From Xanthobacter sp. YC-JY1 (GTDB lineage: Bacteria > Pseudomonadota > Alphaproteobacteria > Rhizobiales > Xanthobacteraceae): a stretch of DNA of 64,000 nucleotides. This document shows, one piece after another, positions 34,461 to 42,223 of this stretch; within the stretch, counting starts at the first letter, position 1; every line of letters starts with the position of its first letter. The translations under genes and the position numbers were made by a program. Location: positions 3,705,001 to 3,769,000 of the forward strand of contig NZ_CP032674.1 in assembly GCF_021730305.1 (NCBI RefSeq), in the 5' to 3' direction. The notes under the pieces are model-generated. The model saw nothing but the letters and a program-made list of their open reading frames with translations. It had not been told where the DNA came from and did no database searches.

Positions 34461-35660
34461 ATGGGCGTGGTCTACGTGGTTGGCACTTGCGACACCAAGC
34501 AGAATGAACTGGCTTTCGTGAAGTCCGTCATCGTCGAGGCGGGGGTGGAAGCGGTCCTCGTCGACGTCGGGACGCGCGGCGGCGGCCATGCCGATATCGC
34601 CGCTGAGGATGTGGCGGCGCATCATCCATCGGGTAAAAATGCCGTTCTCGGCTTCGATGATCGGGCGACCGCCGTCGAGGGCATGGGTCTGGCGCTGAGT
34701 GCTTTTCTCGCAGCCCAAGGCGATGTCGACGGCGTCATCGGGCTGGGCGGCTCCGGCAATACCGGCATCGTCACCCGGGCGATGCGGGCGCTGCCCGTGG
34801 GCGTGCCCAAGATCATGGTGTCGACCATAGCGTCGGGCAATGTCGCTCCCTATGTCGGCAGCACCGACATCACCATGATGTACTCGATCACCGACATTGC
34901 CGGGCTGAACCAGATCAACCGGACAGTGCTCGGCAATGCGGCTCATGCCATAGCCGGCATGGCGAAATGGCATCTTCCAACGGCCGATGGCCTTCACCCG
35001 CAGATCGGCATGACCCAGTTCGGCGTCACGACCCCGTGCGTCGATCAAGTGCGGAGCGAACTGCAGGACGAATTCGACTGCATGTCTTTCCATGCCACAG
35101 GGATCGGCGGTCAGACCATGGAAAAGCTGGTCGATTCTGGTTTCCTCGCGGGCGTGATCGACATAACCACGACCGAAGTGGCGGATTTTCTCGTTGGGGG
35201 AGTTCTGCCCTGCACTGAAGACCGCTTCGGCTCCATTATCCGCACCAAGATTCCCTATGTGATGTCACTCGGGGCCCTGGACATGGTTAATTTCTGGTCT
35301 CGCGGCTCGGTACCCAAGGAATTTCAGGACCGGACCTTCCATATGCACAATCCCGAAGTGACGCTGATGCGGACATCGGTCGACGAATGCAGACGTATTG
35401 GCGAATGGATCGCCGCCAAGCTTAATCGTTGCGAAGGCCCCGTGCGCGTCTTAATCCCGGAAGGGGGGATGTCCTCGCTCGACATGCCCGGCAAATCTTT
35501 CCACTATCCGGAAGCTAATGCCGCATTATTTGATACACTTGAGCGCGATACAATGACAACGAAAGATCGCCGGATTAGCCGGCTTCCTTACAACATCAAT
35601 GATGCGGCGTTCTCGACTGCGCTGGTAAATGATTTTATAGAAATAGCCAAGCAACAATGA
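34461..35660 (+). CDS. Tm-1-like ATP-binding domain protein (UPF0261)
   Basis: From ATG 34461 (strong GGAGGAG site) the 399-residue protein shows the Tm-1 domain: VYVVGTCDTKQNELAFVKSV, VDVGTRGG, VIGLGGSGNTGIVTRAMRAL, PKIMVSTIASGNVAPYVGST and ITTTEVADFLVGGVLPC. Tomato Tm-1 binds ATP and viral replicase, but the bacterial members are thought to be metabolic. The operator shared with the TRAP operon, which encodes the PEP-hydrolase-like partner, supports a joint enzymatic role. Confidence 0.93.
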   Translation: MGVVYVVGTCDTKQNELAFVKSVIVEAGVEAVLVDVGTRGGGHADIAAEDVAAHHPSGKNAVLGFDDRATAVEGMGLALSAFLAAQGDVDGVIGLGGSGNTGIVTRAMRALPVGVPKIMVSTIASGNVAPYVGSTDITMMYSITDIAGLNQINRTVLGNAAHAIAGMAKWHLPTADGLHPQIGMTQFGVTTPCVDQVRSELQDEFDCMSFHATGIGGQTMEKLVDSGFLAGVIDITTTEVADFLVGGVLPCTEDRFGSIIRTKIPYVMSLGALDMVNFWSRGSVPKEFQDRTFHMHNPEVTLMRTSVDECRRIGEWIAAKLNRCEGPVRVLIPEGGMSSLDMPGKSFHYPEANAALFDTLERDTMTTKDRRISRLPYNINDAAFSTALVNDFIEIAKQQ

Positions 35661-35816
35661 CGCATTATCGACGTTGATCGCCGCCGCTGGAGCGCAATCA
35701 TAGCAAAACTAAGTTGATTTTACATATTATATCAGCGCGCCTCAATACCTAAAATTGTACACCACATCTCGAATACGATAACAATCGATATCAGCTTACT
35801 CAATTTGAGGGATACC

Positions 35817-36791
35817 GTGAGGTCGTTAGCACTCGAGATTGATTTTCGCCATCTCCGATATTTCATCGTTGCGGCGGAGACCGGAAGCTTTCGCAGGGCG
35901 GCAGCCGCGCTTGGTGTTCAAGAATCGTCTGTTAGCCGCCGGATCCGAGACATCGAGGATCAAACTGGCGCTTCCCTCTTCGTGCGACACCACGGCGGAA
36001 TCAACCTCACCATGGCTGGCCAGCGCTTCCTTCATCGGGCGCGTCACGCGTTGGAGCACATTCGGGAGGGCGCTGCGGAGGTTGCGGCCATTGGAAGAGC
36101 CGAGGGCGGATATCTCCGGGTCGGGCTGTTTTCATCCCTGTCGTCCGGCTTCCTGTCCGCGCTATTTAACCAGTATGATTTGCGGCATCAGTCAGTTCAC
36201 ATTGATTTTGTCGAAGGCGAGGCTCATGAACACATCAATTCGCTACGTCAATTTCGCATGGATATTGCTTTTGTCATCGAAATGGCTGATTTCGCCGACT
36301 GTTACGCGAGCCATCTCTGGTCGGAGCCGGTTTTCGTGGCCCTCCCCCAGAGCCACCGACTCGCCTATTCAGAAGCGCTGACTTGGAAGGAACTCGACGC
36401 TGAAAAAATCCTTCTGCGGGATACCCCTGCCGCAGGTCGCATCGAGGATTATGTCGTGCACAGAATGCGGGAAGCCGGTGGGGCACCACTAATCGAAGCC
36501 CAGCGCGTCGGACGCTACAAGCTTCTCAACCTTGTCTCAGCCGGCAGAGGATTGACCCTGATCATCGAGTCCGAAAGCCTCGTGAAGATTCCTGGGGTCA
36601 TCTACCGGCCGCTGAATGGCGAGGCTGTCTCTTTCCACGCGGCATGGGCACCGAAGAACGACAATCCTGCACTCCAGACACTGCTTAGCCTTGCGCGAAC
36701 GATGGCTCGGGACCGGATGGCCGCCCCTTCAACGCCTCTCAACCTGAAGCCAAGCGCCGCGCTCTCGCGAAGGCCCGATCCGTCGCGATGA
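35817..36791 (+). CDS. LysR family transcriptional regulator
   Basis: GTG at 35817, 6 nt after GAGGG, is preferred over a TTG four codons earlier; the product then has 324 residues. The HTH (RYFIVAAETGSFRRAAAALG, then VQESSVSRRIRDIEDQTGAS) and the effector domain (YLRVGLFSSLSSGFLSALF) are clear. Its last 17 codons (ending SRRPDPSR) lie antisense to the DUF2274 gene of the conjugation locus. The tail may therefore be a product of the junction between the catabolic and conjugative segments. Confidence 0.9.
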   Translation: MRSLALEIDFRHLRYFIVAAETGSFRRAAAALGVQESSVSRRIRDIEDQTGASLFVRHHGGINLTMAGQRFLHRARHALEHIREGAAEVAAIGRAEGGYLRVGLFSSLSSGFLSALFNQYDLRHQSVHIDFVEGEAHEHINSLRQFRMDIAFVIEMADFADCYASHLWSEPVFVALPQSHRLAYSEALTWKELDAEKILLRDTPAAGRIEDYVVHRMREAGGAPLIEAQRVGRYKLLNLVSAGRGLTLIIESESLVKIPGVIYRPLNGEAVSFHAAWAPKNDNPALQTLLSLARTMARDRMAAPSTPLNLKPSAALSRRPDPSR

Positions 36792-36963
36792 ATCGCTCAA
36801 GCATCGGCACGATGAGCCGGACCGGATCGGTGATCGGGTTTCCCTTTTCCTCGCCCAGCACCCCCGCATAGGCAACGAGATCCCGATGAAGCTTTGCCGG
36901 CAGCTCCACGGTCACCTTCACCGGCTTGTCGTCGAGGAACTCGCTGAGCTTCAGCTTTGGCAT
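36739..36963 (-). CDS. DUF2274 protein of the trb locus
   Basis: The 74-residue protein (MPKLKLSEFLDDKPVKVTVE, then LPAKLHRDLVAYAGVLGEEK) is the small DUF2274 protein that follows trbI in alphaproteobacterial conjugation operons. Its ribbon-helix-helix-like start suggests DNA binding. It starts 8 bp after the trbI stop. Its last 53 bp overlap the convergent LysR gene. Confidence 0.88.
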   Translation of the reverse strand: MPKLKLSEFLDDKPVKVTVELPAKLHRDLVAYAGVLGEEKGNPITDPVRLIVPMLERFIATDRAFARARRLASG

Positions 36964-36971
36964 ATCAGCCT

Positions 36972-38210
36972 CTAGGGTTCGAGAACGAGATCGCGCGTGA
37001 CGATGACCCGCACCGGGTATCCCGGCCGGATGGTGAGCGTCGGCGCGATGTTGAGCTGGCGCTGGACGATCTGGCGGCCCGTCTGGCTGATGCTGTCGGA
37101 GGCGCCCTCGCGCAAGGCGCTGGCGAGGTCACTGTCACTGCCGGACGTGCCTGCGCTCGCCCCGACGCTCAGGATGGTGGAGAGCACGGCGGCCTTGAAC
37201 AGCTCGCCCCAGTGATAGTCGACGCCATCCTCCAGCCCGGCGTAGCCTTCCGCATCGGCTCCAGGCTGGCGCTCCAGTACGATGGAGCGGCCATCGGGGA
37301 AGATCAGCCTGTTCCAGACCAGGAGCACCCGGCGCTGCCCGAAGCCGACGCCGTTGTCGTACTGGCCGATGATGCGGGTGCCCTGGGGGATCAGGAGGAT
37401 CCGGCCGGTCGGGCTGTCATGGACATTCTCGGTCACCTGGGCGGTGACCTGACCCGGCAGGTCGGATCGGATGCCTGTGATCAGCGCCGCTGGGATCACG
37501 GCCCCCGCCTGCAGGATGTTAACCGAGGCCGGAGCTACCACGCGGTCGGGGGACACGGTGCGCCGGTCGATTGCCTGGTTGAGGAACGCCGTCTGCCGCT
37601 CCTGGGCGGTTGGTGTGACCGCGTGCGGCGCAAGACCAATGGAAGTCAGATCCGGGAGAGGTGCCGCCGTTGTAACCGACGCTGCGCTTGCCGGTTGCGC
37701 CATGACAGGGCTCGCCGGCCGCATGTTGGTCTGGGCGAACAGCCGTCCGGTCCGTGCCGCCTCGTTCTCCTGCTGCTGGCGCTGCTCCTCGGGGCTGAGG
37801 GCAGGATTGGGCATGCCTCCCATCGTTGGGATCGGCGGCTGGGCCGCCGTCTGGGCATTGAGGATCGGCCGACCGAGGTCGCCGGGCAGAGGCGGCCCCA
37901 GCTTGGGGATGCCGGTGTAATCCTTCGGCAGACTGGCGAGCCCGTCCGGCGTCGACTTGACGTCGGTCGCGTAGAGTTCCTGTCCCGGCCCACGGTCCTT
38001 GCGCGCCTGAAGAGCGTAGATCAGCGCTCCGCCGATCCCAAGGCCCGCGACCAGCCCCAGCCCGGCCAGCACCTTGCGGGACAGGCGGGTCACCCGGGGC
38101 GGCTCCGGCCGCAGCCGCATAACCGCCACAGCCTCCCCCGTCAGCGGCCGGGCGCCGTCATCGCCAGCTGATCCCAGCCCTTTCTCCTTCTCGGATTCAT
38201 TGCCGCTCAT
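36972..38210 (-). CDS. trbI: Conjugal transfer protein TrbI
   Basis: The 412-residue VirB10-type protein has a cytoplasmic proline-rich start, one membrane helix (VLAGLGLVAGLGIGGALIYA, about residues 45-65), a long proline/glutamine-rich linker and the C-terminal barrel domain (IPAALITGIRSDLPGQVTAQ, then IGQYDNGVGFGQRRVLLVWN and TLTIRPGYPVRVIVTRDLVL). It spans inner and outer membranes in the mating channel. Its start overlaps the trbG stop by 4 bases. Confidence 0.95.
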   Translation of the reverse strand: MSGNESEKEKGLGSAGDDGARPLTGEAVAVMRLRPEPPRVTRLSRKVLAGLGLVAGLGIGGALIYALQARKDRGPGQELYATDVKSTPDGLASLPKDYTGIPKLGPPLPGDLGRPILNAQTAAQPPIPTMGGMPNPALSPEEQRQQQENEAARTGRLFAQTNMRPASPVMAQPASAASVTTAAPLPDLTSIGLAPHAVTPTAQERQTAFLNQAIDRRTVSPDRVVAPASVNILQAGAVIPAALITGIRSDLPGQVTAQVTENVHDSPTGRILLIPQGTRIIGQYDNGVGFGQRRVLLVWNRLIFPDGRSIVLERQPGADAEGYAGLEDGVDYHWGELFKAAVLSTILSVGASAGTSGSDSDLASALREGASDSISQTGRQIVQRQLNIAPTLTIRPGYPVRVIVTRDLVLEP

Positions 38211-39259
38211 AGAACCGGCCTCCCATCGGTACGGGAGATGCGGACGCGCTTCTGGTCCTTGTCGGCGCCGAAGCGCAACTCAGCCGCGGCAAACAGCCTG
38301 TCCACGATCATGTAGGTGCCGCGCACGCGATAGTTCACGAGCTCGGAGGTGTCGCCCTGGGGGCCGACGACGAACAGCGGCGGCATCTCACCCTGGGCGA
38401 TGCCGCGGGGAAACTCGATGAATACCTGCTGACCGTCATCGAAGGCCCGCAGGGGTCGCCAGGGTGCCCGGTCACCGGTCACCTCGTAGCGGAAGTTCAC
38501 GCGGGCGAGGTCGATGCCGGTGGCGACGGGCTGCACCGCCAGCGCCTCGGCGTTCTGGCGTCGGAGGGCGATCAGCTGGTCATGCGGATACTGCCAGGAG
38601 ACCGAGGCCATGTAGGTCTTCTCGGTGGACCGCAGCTCCATGTGATAGGTGCGCAGATTGGTGTTGATGACGAGATTGGTGGCGAGGTCCGGTCGCGTGG
38701 GCTTCACCAGGATGTGGACCTGCTTCGCTCCGCCCACCCCACTCTCGGTATCACCGATGATCCAGCGCACCGTGTCGCCGGCGGCAACCGGCCCCGTGCC
38801 CACCAGTTGCTCGCCGGGCTGCAGGGCAATGTCGGTGACCTGCCCCGGCGCGGCATAGACCTGATAGAGCGCACCTTCCACGAAGGGATAGACCTGCATG
38901 GAGTTGATGAAGCCGTTGCGGACGGGCTGGACCCGGGCTGCGGCATTGGCCTGGTTGACCCGAGCAGCAGGGTCAGTCGCTTCGGGCTCCACCTTGCCCT
39001 CCCTGCCCACCGGCTTCAGCTGGCCGGGCAAAGGCAGAGGCTTCGGCAGCTCGACGATGCGCACCGGTCCCGGCGGCTCCGCCTTGAAGACGGCGGGCGG
39101 GGCATCGTCATACTCGATCTCGGGCGGCTTCTCGAAGGTGGCGCAGCCAGCGAGCGCGGAAGTGCAAATGAGGAGAAGCGGCAAGCCGGACTTACGGAAA
39201 GCCGGAAAGGAGAGGACACGGCGCGCCGGCCTCCCGGATGTGCGGATGGCCGTCGTCAT
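38207..39259 (-). CDS. trbG: Conjugal transfer protein TrbG
   Basis: The 350-residue VirB9-type protein has a signal with a lipobox-like end (LLLICTSALAGC). The C-terminal domain contains VINTNLRTYHMELRSTEKTY, MASVSWQYPH and NYRVRGTYMIVDRLFAAAEL, the outer-membrane ring component that packs with TrbI. ATGA overlaps join it to trbF and trbI. Confidence 0.95.
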   Translation of the reverse strand: MTTAIRTSGRPARRVLSFPAFRKSGLPLLLICTSALAGCATFEKPPEIEYDDAPPAVFKAEPPGPVRIVELPKPLPLPGQLKPVGREGKVEPEATDPAARVNQANAAARVQPVRNGFINSMQVYPFVEGALYQVYAAPGQVTDIALQPGEQLVGTGPVAAGDTVRWIIGDTESGVGGAKQVHILVKPTRPDLATNLVINTNLRTYHMELRSTEKTYMASVSWQYPHDQLIALRRQNAEALAVQPVATGIDLARVNFRYEVTGDRAPWRPLRAFDDGQQVFIEFPRGIAQGEMPPLFVVGPQGDTSELVNYRVRGTYMIVDRLFAAAELRFGADKDQKRVRISRTDGRPVL

Positions 39260-39945
39260 TGTGCGAGCTCCTTCGACCAGTTGATGGCGTTGACGTAGAT
39301 CCCGAGGGGATTGGCCCGGAGGCGCTCGGCGTCCCGCGGCGCCTGCACCACGACGGTGAGGATGGCGCTCCAGCGGGCGGTGTCGGCGAGACTGCCGTCC
39401 TGGTAGCGGCGCTCGGTCCAGGCGATGCGGAAGGAGTCCGGCGAGGCGCGGATGACGCTGGAGACCTCCACCGCCACCTGTTGCTTGCCGACCCGAGCGA
39501 AGGGATCATTGGCTCGGGCATAGTCATTGAGCGCGATGGCGCCGGCCTGCGTCGTATAGGCATAGGCCCTAAGCCAGTTCTGACGCACGATGACGGGATC
39601 GGCGGAGATGCTGCGCACCTCCTCGATGAAGCGGGCGAGGTGGAAGGCGATCTGGGGATCGGAGGGGAGATAGTCCGAGGTGGCGGGCGCCACCGCCTGC
39701 GCCTGCCCCAGCTTGTCCACCTGGACGACCCATGGGACCACCGAGCCGCTCAGCGCCTGCCACGCCAGAGCCCCGGAGAGGCCGGCCGCAAGCGCCAGGC
39801 AGCCAAAGGCCATAAGACGCCAGTTCTTCGCCTGGACGCGGGCTGAGCCCATGCGATCGTCCCAGACCTGGGCCGCGCGCTGATACGGCGTCTCGGGTTC
39901 GGGAGATCGGCCGTAATGGACCGAGGGTCGCTTGAAGGGCGTCAT
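39256..39945 (-). CDS. trbF: Conjugal transfer protein TrbF
   Basis: I start at MTPFKRPSVHYGRSPEPETP (39945), which overlaps the trbL stop by 4 bases; the product has 229 residues. The VirB8-type layout is clear: a short cytoplasmic segment, one membrane helix near residue 50 (LMAFGCLALAAGLSGALAWQ) and a periplasmic NTF2-like domain with LARFIEEVRSISADPVIVRQ. It nucleates assembly of the channel. Confidence 0.95.
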   Translation of the reverse strand: MTPFKRPSVHYGRSPEPETPYQRAAQVWDDRMGSARVQAKNWRLMAFGCLALAAGLSGALAWQALSGSVVPWVVQVDKLGQAQAVAPATSDYLPSDPQIAFHLARFIEEVRSISADPVIVRQNWLRAYAYTTQAGAIALNDYARANDPFARVGKQQVAVEVSSVIRASPDSFRIAWTERRYQDGSLADTARWSAILTVVVQAPRDAERLRANPLGIYVNAINWSKELAQ

Positions 39946-41222
39946 GGGCGATCGCTTTCGGAGAGGGAGATGGTGGAGCCGCCGCCATGGCTGTCGCCGG
40001 ACCGCACCTCGTGTGTGGCGGTCTGGATGCCGTGGGCCATCTGCTGGGAGCGCCGCATGCGCTGGGCCCACTCGGGAACATCACCGGAAGAAGCCGGCGT
40101 GCTTGATAAGGTGGCTGCGGCTCCGGAGACCGGCGGCGCGGCGGCTGAACCGCGCAATGGAGACGCTGCGGCAGTGGCTCCGGCGCGCGCGACACCACCA
40201 AGCCCACCCGCGACGCCGGACAGCCCGGATTGGCCGGCGGCTCCCGCGCTGTAGGCGGATGCAGCGCCTCCGGCGAGGCTCGCGCCAGCTCGTGCGGCCG
40301 CTGCCGTTCCAGAGAGCGCAGCACCGGCCCCCCGCACCGCGAGGCCAGCAGCACCCGCTCCCGCGAACGCTACGCCTCCTGCGGCGAGGCCGGTACCCAC
40401 GGCAGCACCCGCGCCCAGTTGTGGCGCACCGGTGATCAGGCCGGTGGCGATCCCCGGTCCGAAGATGCTGAGACCAAGCAGCGCCAGAGCCGCCAGCACG
40501 GCGGACAGGGCCTGGCTGATGGTCGGCTGGGCATCGCCATAGGAGGTGGTGAACTCAGAGAACAGCCCGGAGCCAATCCCGACGATGACGGCGAGGACCA
40601 TCACCTTCACACCGGAGGCGACGATGTTACCGAGCACCTTCTCGGCGAGGAAGGCGGTCTTGCCGAAGAAGGCGAAGGGGATAAGGACGAAGCCGGCGAG
40701 CGTCGTCAGCTTGAACTCTATGAGGGAGACGAAGAGCTGCACCGCCAGGATGAAGAAGGCGATCAGGATCAGGAGCCAGGAGATCAACAGCACGGCGATC
40801 TGCACGGCATTGACGAAGAGCGCCACGGGTCCAGTGAGCTGGCTCGCCGCATCGAGCAGCGGCTGGCCCGCGGTGAGCCCCACTTCCGCGAGGCGCCCGG
40901 GACGGAGGAACTCCGCCGTGCTGATGGTTGACCCGCCGGCCTTGAGGCCGAGCCCGGCGAAGCTCTCGAACACGATCTTCGCAAGCGCGTTGAAGTTGCC
41001 GATGATCCAGGCGAAGAAGCCGATGGCGAGGGTCTTCCTCACCAGCCGGCGCATCACGTCCTCGTCCGCGCCCCAGGCCCAGAACAGGCCGGCAAGGGTG
41101 ATGTCGAGTGCGATCAGGATGGAGGAGAGGCCCGTCACCTCGCCCTTGATCAGGCCGAAGCCGGAATCGATGTAGCTGGTGAAGGTGTTGAGGAAGGTGT
41201 CGATGACGCCCACGTCGTTCAT
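39942..41222 (-). CDS. trbL: Conjugal transfer protein TrbL
   Basis: The 426-residue VirB6-type inner-membrane protein has about six hydrophobic segments up to residue 270 and then a low-complexity Ala/Gly-rich tail. It begins MNDVGVIDTFLNTFTSYIDS, a typical TrbL start. The repeated AGAAGLAVRGAGAAL-type tail is commonly variable in this family. Its start overlaps the small trbK-like gene by 4 bases. Confidence 0.94.
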   Translation of the reverse strand: MNDVGVIDTFLNTFTSYIDSGFGLIKGEVTGLSSILIALDITLAGLFWAWGADEDVMRRLVRKTLAIGFFAWIIGNFNALAKIVFESFAGLGLKAGGSTISTAEFLRPGRLAEVGLTAGQPLLDAASQLTGPVALFVNAVQIAVLLISWLLILIAFFILAVQLFVSLIEFKLTTLAGFVLIPFAFFGKTAFLAEKVLGNIVASGVKVMVLAVIVGIGSGLFSEFTTSYGDAQPTISQALSAVLAALALLGLSIFGPGIATGLITGAPQLGAGAAVGTGLAAGGVAFAGAGAAGLAVRGAGAALSGTAAAARAGASLAGGAASAYSAGAAGQSGLSGVAGGLGGVARAGATAAASPLRGSAAAPPVSGAAATLSSTPASSGDVPEWAQRMRRSQQMAHGIQTATHEVRSGDSHGGGSTISLSESDRP

Positions 41223-41479
41223 GGCGTCGCTCCGTCCACGGGCTTGCCGAAGAAGCGGCGACGGTTCGCTTCCCAGAGGGCGGCGCAGCGCGGATCGACG
41301 GGATCGGCGGACTCCAGTCCAGCGCAGCTCTTGAGATCGGCCGAGGAGACGCTTCCTGCCGGCGCGCTTGGTGAGATGACCAGTTTCACCTGCTGGCCGG
41401 AGGCCATCGCCAGCGCGGCGATCACCGCGCCGACCAGGCCGGCGACAACAAGGGTTCTGAGTACGGTGCCCTGATCCAT
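41219..41479 (-). CDS. TrbK-like putative entry-exclusion protein
   Basis: The 86-residue protein has one membrane helix (LRTLVVAGLVGAVIAALAMA) and a short periplasmic part with two cysteines and a C-terminal ALWEANRRRFFGKPV motif. Its position between trbJ and trbL matches the TrbK-alt entry-exclusion proteins of this operon type. These limit transfer into cells already carrying the element. Confidence 0.83.
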   Translation of the reverse strand: MDQGTVLRTLVVAGLVGAVIAALAMASGQQVKLVISPSAPAGSVSSADLKSCAGLESADPVDPRCAALWEANRRRFFGKPVDGATP

Positions 41480-41488
41480 GGCAGCCCC

Positions 41489-42223
41489 TCAGTTCCCGCG
41501 GAACATGGTGACGGCGGAGGGCTGGTAGCTCGACGGGGTGGAGAAGCGCCGGTAGCGCTCCTGCCCCTCCGACACTGCGGTCGCCCGCTCGGCTTCGGAC
41601 AGCGCCTGCGCCCGGCCATTGGCGGCCACCACCGCGGTGAGGTCGGAGAGCTGCTGCGCCTGGAGCGCCTGGAGCTGGTTGCCCGCCTGCATGGCCTGGA
41701 GCGCACCGGTCGCCGCCTGGCTCTGCCCGACGAGCGTCGAGGCCTGCGAGCGGCCGGTGTCGAGATTGCCGACGACGCCCGCCTGCACCCGCAGCGCATC
41801 CTGGAGGCCGGCGACTGTGGTCTCCCAGCGGCTCCTGGCCTGGGCGACCAGGGCGGCATCCGAACTGCTCAGCGAGACCGAGCCGTACTGGCCTTGGAAC
41901 GCCCGATCGATGGCGGTGACGTCATAGGCGATCTTCTGGGCCTGCCCGAGCAGTTGCTGGGTCCGCTGGGTCGACTGCTGGAGCGCGCTGAGAGAGGAAT
42001 ATGGCAGGCTCGCGAGATTGCGGGCCTGGTTGATCAGCATCTGCGCTTCGTTCTGCAGCGAGGTGATCTGGTTGGTGACCTGCTGCAGGGCGCGTGCTGC
42101 CTGAAGGAGGTTCTGCGCATAGTTCGAGGGGTCGTAGACCACGTACTGCGCGGCGGCAGGCGCCAGCGGACAGACGAGGAACGGCGCGGCGAGGAGCGCC
42201 ACACGCAAAGAGCGGCGGATCAT
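41489..42223 (-). CDS. trbJ: Conjugal transfer protein TrbJ
   Basis: The 244-residue VirB5-type protein has a signal peptide (VALLAAPFLVCPLAPAAAQ) and a mostly helical, glutamine-rich body (NLLQAARALQQVTNQITSLQ, NEAQMLINQARNLASLP). It is a minor pilus or adhesin subunit. Its start overlaps the trbE stop by 4 bases. Confidence 0.94.
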   Translation of the reverse strand: MIRRSLRVALLAAPFLVCPLAPAAAQYVVYDPSNYAQNLLQAARALQQVTNQITSLQNEAQMLINQARNLASLPYSSLSALQQSTQRTQQLLGQAQKIAYDVTAIDRAFQGQYGSVSLSSSDAALVAQARSRWETTVAGLQDALRVQAGVVGNLDTGRSQASTLVGQSQAATGALQAMQAGNQLQALQAQQLSDLTAVVAANGRAQALSEAERATAVSEGQERYRRFSTPSSYQPSAVTMFRGN

